Source of the DNA: Pedobacter deserti
GTDB taxonomy: Bacteria > Bacteroidota > Bacteroidia > Sphingobacteriales > Sphingobacteriaceae
NCBI RefSeq assembly: GCF_024436415.1
Contig: NZ_JAFMZQ010000001.1
Span: 744,001 to 808,000, forward strand
DNA length: 64,000 nt
Direction: 5' to 3'
Part shown: positions 8,277 through 16,979 of the stretch, piece by piece
How positions within the stretch are numbered: position 1 is the first letter of the stretch
Layout: the number at the start of each line of letters is the position of its first letter
Translations under genes and position numbers: made by a program
The notes under the pieces: generated by a model
What the model was told of the DNA's origin: nothing
Database searches by the model: none
Seen by the model: only the letters and a program-made list of their open reading frames with translations

Positions 8277-8849
8277 ATGGAAAAGAAAGTTTTGGTAATT
8301 GATAATTATGATTCATTTACTTACAACCTGGTGCATCTGGTAAATGAACTGGGCCGTGATGTGGAGGTTTGGCGTAATGATAAGTTCGAGCTGGCTGATG
8401 TGGAGCAATATGATAAAATTATCCTTTCTCCCGGTCCGGGCATTCCTGAAGAGGCGGGTCTGCTGCTTGACGTAATTAAAAGGTATGCGCCGACGAAAAG
8501 TATTTTTGGTGTTTGTCTTGGTCAGCAGGCAATTGCTGAAGCTTTCGGCGGAACGCTTTTTAACCTTGGCAGGCCGATGCATGGGATTGCTACGCCGATA
8601 ACCGTTAACGATAGGAATGAGTTACTGTTTAAAGACTGCCCAGAGGTAATCAATGTAGGACGGTACCATTCTTGGGTAGTGCAGAAAGAGGGCATGCCGG
8701 AATGCTTTACGGTGACCTCTACCGACAGCAGTGGTGAGATTATGTCGCTTAGACACAATATTTACGACCTGCGGGGCGTACAGTTTCATCCAGAGAGCGT
8801 GCTGACAGAATATGGTAGGGAAATGATGAAAGCCTGGTTAGATAATTAG
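8277..8849 (+). CDS. trpG: Anthranilate synthase component II (glutamine amidotransferase)
   Basis: 190-residue class I glutamine amidotransferase. The oxyanion segment SPGPG (51-55), nucleophile Cys80 in GVCLGQQA, and His171/Glu173 in VQFHPESV form the complete catalytic set. It supplies ammonia from glutamine to TrpE. In many bacteria one such subunit also serves PabB in folate synthesis; the sequence cannot exclude that dual use. It lies 26 bases after trpE and 3 bases before trpC. Confidence 0.94.
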   Translation: MEKKVLVIDNYDSFTYNLVHLVNELGRDVEVWRNDKFELADVEQYDKIILSPGPGIPEEAGLLLDVIKRYAPTKSIFGVCLGQQAIAEAFGGTLFNLGRPMHGIATPITVNDRNELLFKDCPEVINVGRYHSWVVQKEGMPECFTVTSTDSSGEIMSLRHNIYDLRGVQFHPESVLTEYGREMMKAWLDN

Positions 8850-8852
8850 TAT

Positions 8853-9644
8853 ATGAATATTTTAGATCGCATTGTTCTTCGGAAACAAGCAGAAGTACAG
8901 GAGGCCAAACAATCGGTATCCAGAGCGCAACTCGAGGCGAGTGTCTATTTCAATCGCAGCCCGCATTCATTTAAGGATTACCTCCTGGCTGCAGACCGCA
9001 CAGGCATCATCGCAGAGTTTAAACGCCGGTCACCCTCCAAAGGTGTCATCAACGATCAGGCCTCCGTTGTGGAGGTTACCCAGGCCTATGCAAGTGCTGG
9101 TGCATCGGCTTTGTCGGTGTTGACGGATCGGGATTTTTTCGGCGGTTCGCCTCAGGATTTGCTCCGGGCAAGGGAAAATAATGATATACCTATTCTCCGC
9201 AAGGATTTTATGATCGACGAATACCAGTTGCTTGAGGCCAAGGCGTGGGGCGCGGACATCGTTCTGCTTATCGCAGCTATATTGAGTCCGCTGCAGATCA
9301 CCAAGCTTTCATCCTTTGCAAAACAGCTCGGATTGAACGTATTACTGGAGGTTCATAACCAGGAAGAGCTGGACCGCAGTTTATGCGAGGATCTGGATGC
9401 AATCGGTGTAAACAACCGGAACTTGGCGGATTTTACTGTAAACATACAGACATCATTTGGTCTTGCTGAGCGGATTCCTGCCAATTTCATGAAGGTGTCT
9501 GAGAGTGCCATCAGCGACCCCGAAACGATCGCTTTGCTGAAGAGCGCGGGTTTTAACGGTTTCCTTATCGGCGAGAACTTTATGAAGACAAGGGACCCTG
9601 GCGCGGCTATGCGCAGTTTTGTCAGTCAGGTTAAGTCGGTATAA
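8853..9644 (+). CDS. trpC: Indole-3-glycerol phosphate synthase
   Basis: 263 residues, a single TIM barrel without a fused TrpF domain. Family motifs: IIAEFKRRSPSKG (catalytic Lys and phosphate-binding region), ALSVLTDRDFFGGS, PILRKDFMID, GADIVLLIAA, LLEVHN, IGVNNRNL and SESAISDPE. It closes the indole ring from carboxyphenylaminodeoxyribulose phosphate. It starts 3 bases after trpG. The usual trpD between trpG and trpC is absent, and no trpF, trpB or trpA follows: the next gene is hflX. Confidence 0.95.
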   Translation: MNILDRIVLRKQAEVQEAKQSVSRAQLEASVYFNRSPHSFKDYLLAADRTGIIAEFKRRSPSKGVINDQASVVEVTQAYASAGASALSVLTDRDFFGGSPQDLLRARENNDIPILRKDFMIDEYQLLEAKAWGADIVLLIAAILSPLQITKLSSFAKQLGLNVLLEVHNQEELDRSLCEDLDAIGVNNRNLADFTVNIQTSFGLAERIPANFMKVSESAISDPETIALLKSAGFNGFLIGENFMKTRDPGAAMRSFVSQVKSV

Positions 9645-9650
9645 CTTTTG

Positions 9651-9658
9651 TACATTTG
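9651..9658 (+). promoter_or_regulatory. -7-like element before hflX
   Basis: TACATTTG matches TAnnTTTG and lies 8 bases before the hflX ATG, immediately behind trpC. No convincing -33 TTTG is found at 17-21 bases, so an independent hflX promoter is only possible. Confidence 0.3.
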
Positions 9659-9666
9659 ATCTGTAC

Positions 9667-10857
9667 ATGGCAAGACAAAAATTTTATGATACGGCCCCAA
9701 AACAGGAGAGAGCGGTTCTGGTAGGTGTGATCAGGCCCGGTGAAAAGCCGGAGGAAACCCGGGAATACCTGGACGAACTGGCGTTTCTGGTAGACACAGC
9801 GGGTGGGCTGGTTGAGCAGGAGTTTACGCAGAAGATGCTGAAGCCAGACCGTGCCACTTTTGTTGGGACCGGTAAACTTGAGGAGATACAGGCTTACGTT
9901 AGGTCGGAAGAAATCGATATGGTGGTATTCGACGACGAATTGTCGCCCTCACAACTAAGAAACATTGAGCGCGAGCTGCAAGTAAAAATACTGGACAGGA
10001 GTAACCTGATACTGGATATATTTGCGGGAAGGGCGCAGACGGCGCAGGCAAAGACTCAGGTGGAGCTTGCACAACTGCAATACCTGCTCCCGCGGCTAAC
10101 CCGGCTATGGACCCACCTTGAACGGCAGAAAGGCGGAATCGGAATGCGTGGACCGGGGGAAACACAGATAGAAAGTGACCGCCGGATGATCCTGGAAAAA
10201 ATATCATTATTAAAAAGTCGCCTGAAGCAGATTGATAAGCAGAATGAAACGCAGCGAAAGAACAGGACGCAACTGATCCGGGTTGCGCTTGTGGGGTACA
10301 CGAATGTGGGAAAGTCGACCATCATGAACATGCTCTCGAAATCTGAGGTATTTGCCGAGAATAAGCTCTTCGCTACCCTGGATACAACGGTTAGAAAGGT
10401 GGTTGTCGAGAATCTGCCCTTTTTACTCTCGGATACAGTTGGTTTTATCAGAAAGCTTCCCCACCACCTCGTAGAATGTTTTAAATCTACGCTTGACGAG
10501 GTTCGCGAGGCAGATATCCTTGTGCATGTTGTTGACGTTTCGCACCCGAACTTTGAGGATCAGATTCATGTAGTCAACGAAACGTTGAAAGACCTTGGCG
10601 CCAGGGACAAGGAGACGATCGTGGTATTTAATAAGATAGATGCTTATGTAAGTCCCGAGCCAGATCATCAGGAGGAGGAGCGGCTGCTTCTTACACTCGA
10701 AGACTTTAAGAATAGCTGGATGGGAAACGATAACGCCCCAGCTGTTTTTATCTCTGCTACTAATAAGGAGAATGTGGAGGAGTTCAAGAAATTATTATAC
10801 GACAGGATATATGAAATGCATACTTCGCGGTATCCGTACGATAGGCTGTTATATTAA
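9667..10857 (+). CDS. hflX: GTPase HflX
   Basis: 396 residues from the ATG at 9667, chosen over an upstream start inside trpC. The N-terminal HflX domain shows VGTGKLEEI and VFDDELSPSQ, then the linker GIGMRGPGETQIE typical of the family; the G domain has G1 VGYTNVGKST (about 206-215), G3 DTVGFI and G4 NKID. By family it binds the large ribosomal subunit and splits or rescues stalled ribosomes under stress. It follows trpC by 22 bases and precedes rbfA by 16, so it may be read with the trp genes and share a ribosome-related unit with rbfA. Confidence 0.95.
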   Translation: MARQKFYDTAPKQERAVLVGVIRPGEKPEETREYLDELAFLVDTAGGLVEQEFTQKMLKPDRATFVGTGKLEEIQAYVRSEEIDMVVFDDELSPSQLRNIERELQVKILDRSNLILDIFAGRAQTAQAKTQVELAQLQYLLPRLTRLWTHLERQKGGIGMRGPGETQIESDRRMILEKISLLKSRLKQIDKQNETQRKNRTQLIRVALVGYTNVGKSTIMNMLSKSEVFAENKLFATLDTTVRKVVVENLPFLLSDTVGFIRKLPHHLVECFKSTLDEVREADILVHVVDVSHPNFEDQIHVVNETLKDLGARDKETIVVFNKIDAYVSPEPDHQEEERLLLTLEDFKNSWMGNDNAPAVFISATNKENVEEFKKLLYDRIYEMHTSRYPYDRLLY

Positions 10858-10873
10858 TTGATAAAGGAGAATT

Positions 10874-11245
10874 ATGGAAAGTAAGCGTCAACAAAAATTT
10901 GCGGGCATTATACAGGAAGAGTTAGCAGCTATCTTTCAGCGGGAAGGCGCTTCGTATCTGCCAAATACACTTGTCACGATTACCCGTGTCCGTGTTTCGC
11001 CAGACCTAGCTATCGCGAAGGTTTATCTGAGCTTTTTAAATACCAGCAATACGACGTTGTCTGTGGCAGAAGTTAACTCGCACGCGGGTGAGATAAGGTA
11101 CAAACTCGGGGCACGCATCAGGCATCAGGCCCGAATCATCCCCACGCTAAGTTTCTTCGTTGATGATACCAATGAGTACGTTGAGCGCATGGATAAGATT
11201 TTCGATAAGCTTTCTAAAGATCGAAAAGATACTGACGATGTATGA
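10874..11245 (+). CDS. rbfA: Ribosome-binding factor A
   Basis: 123 residues of the KH-like RbfA family; recognisable parts are QKFAGIIQEELAAIF, VTITRVRVSPDLAIAKVYLSF, IRYKLGARIRHQARIIPTLSFFVDDT and the closing segment ERMDKIFDKL. It assists maturation of the 17S to 16S rRNA 5' end in small-subunit assembly. An AGGAG at 10865-10869, four bases before the ATG, is one of only a few Shine-Dalgarno sites in the window. Its stop overlaps the next start (ATGA, 4 bases). Confidence 0.93.
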   Translation: MESKRQQKFAGIIQEELAAIFQREGASYLPNTLVTITRVRVSPDLAIAKVYLSFLNTSNTTLSVAEVNSHAGEIRYKLGARIRHQARIIPTLSFFVDDTNEYVERMDKIFDKLSKDRKDTDDV

Positions 11246-11892
11246 AAGGAGTGATTCTTGCGCTGTTTGTTCTGAGTACCGCGGTGAAAGCCCAGCAACC
11301 GGTCTTTAAGGGCGGGCTCGAGAATTTTATTACCAAGAATAAGATGTATCCGATGTATTCGCTGCAGAACTGCATTGAGGGACAGGTAATCGTCGCCTTC
11401 AAGGTAGACAGGGTCGGCAATGTTTTTTACTCGGAGGTTCGGAATGGTCCGGGTACAGATTTGGACAAGGAAGCACTGAGATTGATACGCCTTACCAGCG
11501 GAAAGTGGACCGTACCGGCTGAGCATGACACCGCTACCTCTGTATTGGTTCCAATTAATTTTCAACTCTCCGGGTATGATTGTGCATCAAAAAGCCAGGA
11601 GGTTATAGCGCAGGCGATTAGGGCGTATAAAAATAACGAAAGCCTGACTGCTGCGGTGAGGAACTTTTACAGGAACAAGGCTTCCGGCACTTTTACGAAA
11701 GCAGAAGAAAGCCGTATCTTAGCACTGAAAGAGACTTTAGGATATGACGAGGCCTATCTTCAGCAGCGTTTGAGCGATGGGCGGAAGAAGCTTGAACAAA
11801 ACGATAAGCAGGGTGCATGCGAGGAATTTCAGTTTGTCAAGGATATGGGCTCGGAAATCGCAGACGAACTGCTGGCCAGACATTGTAACTAA
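11242..11892 (+). CDS. Secreted TonB-C-terminal-domain protein
   Basis: 216 residues with a signal peptide (MKGVILALFVLSTAVKAQ). Residues about 18-110 look like a TonB C-terminal domain: FKGGLENFITKNKMYP, GQVIVAFKVDRVGNV and LIRLTSGKWTVP, with the usual vector-like beta strands. There is no N-terminal membrane anchor or proline-rich spacer, so it cannot be a full energy transducer; related proteins in this phylum are periplasmic and of unknown role. The C-terminal half (about 130-216) is helical and unrecognised. The start overlaps the rbfA stop by 4 bases, and its end overlaps the converging lipid kinase gene by 4 bases. Confidence 0.75.
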   Translation: MKGVILALFVLSTAVKAQQPVFKGGLENFITKNKMYPMYSLQNCIEGQVIVAFKVDRVGNVFYSEVRNGPGTDLDKEALRLIRLTSGKWTVPAEHDTATSVLVPINFQLSGYDCASKSQEVIAQAIRAYKNNESLTAAVRNFYRNKASGTFTKAEESRILALKETLGYDEAYLQQRLSDGRKKLEQNDKQGACEEFQFVKDMGSEIADELLARHCN

Positions 11893-12746
11893 GCAACAAT
11901 GCGGATTGCGTTTATGATTAGTTTGGCGTCGACGCTTCTGACTTTGCCAAGATATTCCCCGTCTACCTGGAAATGTGCAGGGTGTTTCGTCTTGATGGAT
12001 AAGCTGCTGGTCTGAAACAACTCAATATTTTGAGGGTTCATGCTCATGCTGGTAAATTTCAATTTTAAAATTTCCATGACGGCGTATTTTTTTACCAGCA
12101 CGACCTCGAACAGTTCATCATCCAGCCGCCCCTCGGGATTGATCTTTACACCGGTTCCATACATGGTGGCATTGGCAATGACTACCATAGCTGCTTCTGA
12201 AATAATTTTTTCTCCGGAGATTTCAAATGCCACTTCCATTTTACGGTGACTCCATAAGGCCTTCCAGGCCGCTTTAGCATACCCTAACATTCCCCGCTGG
12301 GGCAGTGTGTCAAACTTTTTTACGAGGTAGGCGTTGAATCCGATATCAGCCAGGTGGATACATAACTCGTTATTGACAGAGACTGCATGTATCATTTTAG
12401 GTGATCCGTTTACAGCGACTTCAAGCGCATCGTTGGCAGCCAGCGGTATTCCGAGCTCCTTTGCCATGCCATTGGCCGATCCCGCCGGGATAATCCCAAT
12501 GGGTATTTCTGAGCGAAGCAGACTCTCGGCAACGAGTTTGATTGTTCCATCGCCGCCTACGGCCACGACACGGTCGGCCATCGACTTGTTTATAATTCCT
12601 TTGAGTGTATCTAAAGCGCAATTAGGCGGTAATTCGTAAATCTCTGCCTCGTGTTGGGTAAGGTCTATAAAGTAATCTGTTATGATGGTGTTAAAATTTA
12701 CTTCATCACTTCCTGAGCCAGGATTAACTATGAACAGTAATTTCAT
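11889..12746 (-). CDS. Diacylglycerol/lipid kinase family protein (YegS/DagK-like), copy 1
   Basis: 285 residues from ATG 12746; starts at 12773 and 12791 are also in frame but the family normally begins at FIVNPGSG, right behind 12746. Motifs: NPGSGSDE near the N-terminus, VVAVGGDGT (ATP-binding GGDGT) near 75, and GIIPAGSANGMAKELG. By family it phosphorylates diacylglycerol or a related lipid alcohol at the inner membrane face; the true substrate is not readable. Its start lies 65 bases from that of an App1-type phosphatase on the other strand. A second paralogue lies at 46776-47672. Confidence 0.85.
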   Translation of the reverse strand: MKLLFIVNPGSGSDEVNFNTIITDYFIDLTQHEAEIYELPPNCALDTLKGIINKSMADRVVAVGGDGTIKLVAESLLRSEIPIGIIPAGSANGMAKELGIPLAANDALEVAVNGSPKMIHAVSVNNELCIHLADIGFNAYLVKKFDTLPQRGMLGYAKAAWKALWSHRKMEVAFEISGEKIISEAAMVVIANATMYGTGVKINPEGRLDDELFEVVLVKKYAVMEILKLKFTSMSMNPQNIELFQTSSLSIKTKHPAHFQVDGEYLGKVRSVDAKLIINAIRIVA

Positions 12747-12811
12747 TTCAGGTTGTAATATGGGAGTTTTCATTATCACAAACAACCGCAAGGTTGGTCT
12801 GTTTTAATTTA

Positions 12812-13795
12812 ATGAATAATTCGGTAAGTGTTAAAGTTTATCATGGCTACGGACACAGCCAGAATATGGTGGTTTACGGACATGTGTTTCGATTTAAAGC
12901 CCATACAAGGCAAACCTTCAGCAACAATCTGCTCGTCAACATCATCCATCTGCTTAAGTTATTTATATTGAAACCTTTTCCGTTTGTTCAGGTAAGGCTC
13001 ACTTTCGAGGGCCAGGAGGTTTATCAAAAAACTGAATATGATGGCTTTTTCAAGTTTGAATGGAGCGTGCCGGAAGGGATAAATGCTGGTTGGCATGGAG
13101 TGAAAGTTGAAGCACTGGATGATGGGGGCAAGGTGATCGGGGTAGGCCAGGGACAAATATATGTACCACATATTACCCAATATGCGTTCATCTCGGATAT
13201 TGATGATACGATAATGGTGTCGCATTCGGCGACAATAGGCAGGCGGCTGCGTGAGCTATTTATTAAAAATCCGCGAACTAGAAAGACTTTTAAAGATGTG
13301 TATACCCACTATAACCTGTTGGCCTTTTCACATACGCAGGCTGATCAGCCCAATCCATTTTTTTATGTTTCCAGCAGTGAGTGGAACCTGTATGATTACC
13401 TTGTGGAGACCTTTAGGTTTAATAAGTTGCCAGAAGGAACTTTTCTGCTCAACCAGATCAAACGCTGGAAAGATTTGATCAAGACCGGGAAGACGGGTCA
13501 TGAAGGCAAGTTGCTGCGCGTTATGCGTATTCTCGACGCCTTTCCTAACCAGCGCTTTGTTTTTTTTGGCGATAACTCACAGAAAGATCCGCAAATTTAC
13601 ACCACCATTGCCAAACGATATCCGAAAAACATAGAGGCGATATATATCCGTAACATCAGAAAGAAAAGGGAGGTGGAGACACTAAACCTCCTTGAAGAGG
13701 CCAGACTGGCCGGGATCCAGACTTGTCTTTTTAACAGCAGTGCGGAGGCAATCGCTCACTCGCGCGCTGTTGGTCTAATTACCGACCTCGGCTAG
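12812..13795 (+). CDS. App1-family phosphatidate phosphatase-like protein
   Basis: 327 residues from ATG 12812. After an N-terminal beta-rich part (VQVRLTFEGQEVYQ, a transthyretin-like fold by appearance) comes the App1/DUF2183 catalytic domain: SDIDDT with the two HAD aspartates (129 and 131), YVSSSEWNLYDYL, LRVMRILDAFPNQRFVFFGDNSQKDPQIY. Yeast App1 of this family is a Mg2+-dependent phosphatidate phosphatase; the bacterial substrate is unproven. The gene is back to back with a lipid kinase that could catalyse the opposite reaction. It converges on the SNF2 helicase gene with 4 bases between the stops. Confidence 0.85.
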   Translation: MNNSVSVKVYHGYGHSQNMVVYGHVFRFKAHTRQTFSNNLLVNIIHLLKLFILKPFPFVQVRLTFEGQEVYQKTEYDGFFKFEWSVPEGINAGWHGVKVEALDDGGKVIGVGQGQIYVPHITQYAFISDIDDTIMVSHSATIGRRLRELFIKNPRTRKTFKDVYTHYNLLAFSHTQADQPNPFFYVSSSEWNLYDYLVETFRFNKLPEGTFLLNQIKRWKDLIKTGKTGHEGKLLRVMRILDAFPNQRFVFFGDNSQKDPQIYTTIAKRYPKNIEAIYIRNIRKKREVETLNLLEEARLAGIQTCLFNSSAEAIAHSRAVGLITDLG

Positions 13796-13799
13796 AGGG

Positions 13800-16691
13800 C
13801 TAATTGAGGATTTCTCGGATATCATCTTTACTGAGTGACTTAAAAAAGCTCTCCTCTGTGGTAATCAAGGCGGTCGCCAGTCGTTTTTTGCGATTCTGCA
13901 AGGCGAGAATCTTTTCTTCAACGGTGTCTTTACTAATGAATTTATAAATGAAGACCTTTTTGCCTTGTCCGATCCGGTGCGAACGGTCGATAGCCTGCTG
14001 CTCCACAGCAGGATTCCACCAAGGGTCAAGGATGAAAACGTAGTCAGCCTCAGTAAGATTCAGACCAACGCCGCCTGCCTTAATAGAGATCAGAAATACC
14101 TTTAGATCGGGCTTTTTCTGAAAATCGGCCACAACCTTGCCGCGTTCTTTTGTAGAGCCGTCGAGGTAACTGAATGCGACATTTTCCCGCTCAAAATGAT
14201 CTTTGAACAAGCTGAGATGTTTTACAAATTGTGAGAAAATTAAAACTTTGTGCCCACCTTTCAAGACGTTGTCGAGCGTTTCAATTACGCTTTCAAATTT
14301 GCCAGAGTTTGATGCGTAGCCATTGTCGATCATTGCTGGATGGTTGGCTAGTTGCCGCAACAGGGTTAGCCCCTGCAGTAAAATGACCTGCTTCTTTGCA
14401 AACGACCCATCGTCAAGGCTGTTGAGGAGGTCGTTACGGTAAGCGGATTTTGTCTTTTCATAATATGCAGACTGATCTTCCGTCATCTCACAATAGATTG
14501 TCTGTTCGGTTTTTGGCGGTAGCTCGGCCGCGACCTGTTCTTTGGTTCGCCTGAGAATAAAGGGTTTGATGATAGCCTGCAATTTGCGGCTCTTCTCCTC
14601 ATCTTTCTTTTTTTCTATCGCCTGCACGTATTCCTCATTAAAGAAAGATTGCGTGCCAAGAAGGCCTGGATTGAGGAAGGTTAATTGTGACCAGAGGTCA
14701 GCCACAGAGTTTTCCACAGGCGTGCCGCTTAGCGCCAGTTTGTATGTCGATTTAAGCGTGCGCACGGCCTTGAAAGACTTTGATGCAGGGTTTTTGATGT
14801 TTTGACTTTCGTCGAGTATAACGTAGCTGAAATGGAAATTTGAAAGTATATTGATATCGACGCGTGTAACACCGTAAGTTGTGATGATAATATCATAATC
14901 CGCAAATGTGCTTACATCTTTAGCTCTGGATGACCCGATATGCGGATGGATCTTTAATTGGGGTGTGAACTTTGATGCCTCGTTTAACCAGTTATAGATC
15001 AAAGAGGTCGGCATCACGATCAGTGACGTGCGACCTGCCGTTTCGTCGCTTTCTTCCTTTAGCTTTTGCAGCATGGCCAATGTCTGAATAGTCTTACCTA
15101 AGCCCATATCGTCTGCCAGGCAACCGCCAAAATGATAATCCCGGAGAAAGCTGAACCAGTTATAGCCAGCTTTCTGATAGCTACGCAGATTGCCCTGAAA
15201 GCCCACAGGCATGCGTACGTCAGCAATATCTTCAAAATTGTTCAGCCGCTGCAGTTTTCTGCTTAGTGCAACGCTGGCGAGGCTGTCTTCAGCGAGCTCA
15301 TTGATGAGGCCGATGTGATGTTTTTTTAATTTGAGGGAGGTTGTTCTGTCTGATAAGCTGAAAATGCTTCCATAAAGCTCAAACCACTTGTCAGGAATCA
15401 CAGCGATCGTGCCGTCGGGCAATGTAAACTCATGCTTTTTGTGAAGGATGTGCTGCCGTAATGTGATAAAGGGAATTGCGTGTTCCCCAAAATACACGAT
15501 TGCATGAATATCAAACCAGTCGTTGTCTTCCTTTATCTCGAAGCTGATCTTACTGGTGGCAATCAGAAACTTCTTGGCGCCCGTCTCGGCTATAATCTCG
15601 AAGCCCTGCTTTGTCAGTTCGTCCAAATGTTCATTGACCCAGTTAATAACGGCGTAAGAAAAGCGGTCGCCGGCTGCGGCAGGTTCCAGGTTATAGGCTA
15701 GAAAGCCGACCTTTCTAAGCCCCATGTTGATCAGCGCATCGAACTTTGCCTTTTCGAGCTGAGCATCTCTTCTAACCCGGATAAAGGTATAGTTGCCAGC
15801 CTCCCGGATCAGTTCGACAGTTACTTTCTTTTCGTTGCCGGCAGAGAATTTATGATCCCCGTATCGGAAATAGAGCGCCAGTTGCGAGATGCCGCCTTCA
15901 ACGTATACGATTTGCAGGGTCGGAACGGCAACATGTTTTTCAGTCCTGATCTCGAACCCTTCTGCGTAAACGTGATATTTTTCAATTAGAGGACATACAA
16001 ATTTTTGAAAATAAGTTTCCTCCGTTGACCTTGATATGGATATAAAACGCTTGTTAAGGAACGGCTGCAGTTTCTTGCCTTCGATATCTTGTTCAAAAAA
16101 GTATAGTGTATCGTTCAAAAGCAACCAGGCAGGCTGGTTGCTGACCACATGCGCATCCTTAAACATGAAATCGATACGCATTCCCTGAAATTTGATGGTT
16201 GGAAAATATCGGGTCTCTTTGTCATTTCTACGAAAATGGAACAGCACTGTAGCAGGTTCTTCGGCCAGTGCTATTTGCCGTTCAGCAGGCCAGCCGTCAC
16301 TGTCCATGAGATATAATGCTCCACCGGTCGCTTTTAAAACTGTAAGTACTTCAGATAACCGCTTTTCTATGCGCGGACGCACGTGCTCATAGAACTTATC
16401 GCTGAAAGTTTTACTGAAGAATTCCACTGCGCGGATTGCTTTTTTGTGATGTTTTTTGATGATCGCATCCTGCTCCGTTTCGTCGAGAATTTTTATAAGT
16501 CTGAAGTCACGGTCGGTGAGATGTGCTGCGAATTCCCCTGCGGTATGCGAAAAAAGCCGCTGATAGGTGAGAGAAAAGTCACCCTGAGGATTAAGCTGTA
16601 CGACGTGAGGTTCGATTAAGTAGCCAAGATAAGCGTGCTTACATAGAGAGTAAACGATCTTGAAAGGTTTTGAGCTGTCTACGCGTAACAT
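13800..16691 (-). CDS. SNF2-family DEAD/DEAH-box helicase
   Basis: 963 residues. The C-terminal half is a complete Swi2/Snf2 motor: DDMGLGKTIQTLAML (about 527-541), VMPTSLIYNW, DESQNIKNPASK near 626, LSGTPVENSV, FSQFVKHL, LISIKAGGVGLNLTEADYV, and DRSHRIGQGKKVFIYKF near 900-917. The N-terminal half is poorly conserved and resembles the SWIM/SNF2-associated region of bacterial RapA-type proteins without a readable domain. By family it translocates on double-stranded DNA and displaces proteins; a role in transcription recycling or repair is possible but not shown. No phage or defence genes flank it. Confidence 0.92.
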   Translation of the reverse strand: MLRVDSSKPFKIVYSLCKHAYLGYLIEPHVVQLNPQGDFSLTYQRLFSHTAGEFAAHLTDRDFRLIKILDETEQDAIIKKHHKKAIRAVEFFSKTFSDKFYEHVRPRIEKRLSEVLTVLKATGGALYLMDSDGWPAERQIALAEEPATVLFHFRRNDKETRYFPTIKFQGMRIDFMFKDAHVVSNQPAWLLLNDTLYFFEQDIEGKKLQPFLNKRFISISRSTEETYFQKFVCPLIEKYHVYAEGFEIRTEKHVAVPTLQIVYVEGGISQLALYFRYGDHKFSAGNEKKVTVELIREAGNYTFIRVRRDAQLEKAKFDALINMGLRKVGFLAYNLEPAAAGDRFSYAVINWVNEHLDELTKQGFEIIAETGAKKFLIATSKISFEIKEDNDWFDIHAIVYFGEHAIPFITLRQHILHKKHEFTLPDGTIAVIPDKWFELYGSIFSLSDRTTSLKLKKHHIGLINELAEDSLASVALSRKLQRLNNFEDIADVRMPVGFQGNLRSYQKAGYNWFSFLRDYHFGGCLADDMGLGKTIQTLAMLQKLKEESDETAGRTSLIVMPTSLIYNWLNEASKFTPQLKIHPHIGSSRAKDVSTFADYDIIITTYGVTRVDINILSNFHFSYVILDESQNIKNPASKSFKAVRTLKSTYKLALSGTPVENSVADLWSQLTFLNPGLLGTQSFFNEEYVQAIEKKKDEEKSRKLQAIIKPFILRRTKEQVAAELPPKTEQTIYCEMTEDQSAYYEKTKSAYRNDLLNSLDDGSFAKKQVILLQGLTLLRQLANHPAMIDNGYASNSGKFESVIETLDNVLKGGHKVLIFSQFVKHLSLFKDHFERENVAFSYLDGSTKERGKVVADFQKKPDLKVFLISIKAGGVGLNLTEADYVFILDPWWNPAVEQQAIDRSHRIGQGKKVFIYKFISKDTVEEKILALQNRKKRLATALITTEESFFKSLSKDDIREILN

Positions 16692-16979
16692 TGATGAAAG
16701 TAAAGCCTGTGTCTTGGTGACTAAAAAAGAGGTTAAACTTACATCAAATCCCCAGTTTTGTCAAATATCAGGGGCGAATGTTGACATAGATATTACTAGG
16801 CTTTGAGGATTTAACTGTTTATTTGTATAATATAAGGGATCTTAATATGCGTTATTGTCAGTTGATTAGCGCCCTGGCTGTTTGTATGTTGATAATTAAT
16901 TGAGGTTTACTGTAGTTTATTGTGTAAACTTATCAAGTGATTTTTCAAACAAAAGGAGTAGTTCTTTAATTGTTAGTTT
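16692..16979. other. Divergent intergenic region, possible short upstream frame and hairpin
   Basis: This gap separates the divergent SNF2 and TPR genes. On the plus strand an 18-codon frame (16847-16903, MRYCQLISALAVCMLIIN) is preceded by AGGGA, and its stop is followed at once by a hairpin with an 8-base stem (about 16903-16931, one G-U). AGGAG at 16954-16958 is 21 bases from the TPR ATG and too far to serve it. No clear promoter pair was found. Confidence 0.3.

Noticed and set aside
9619..9666. hflX start inside trpC
   Set aside because: The extension overlaps trpC by 26 bases and adds residues not like the family; the ATG at 9667 is at the usual N-terminus.
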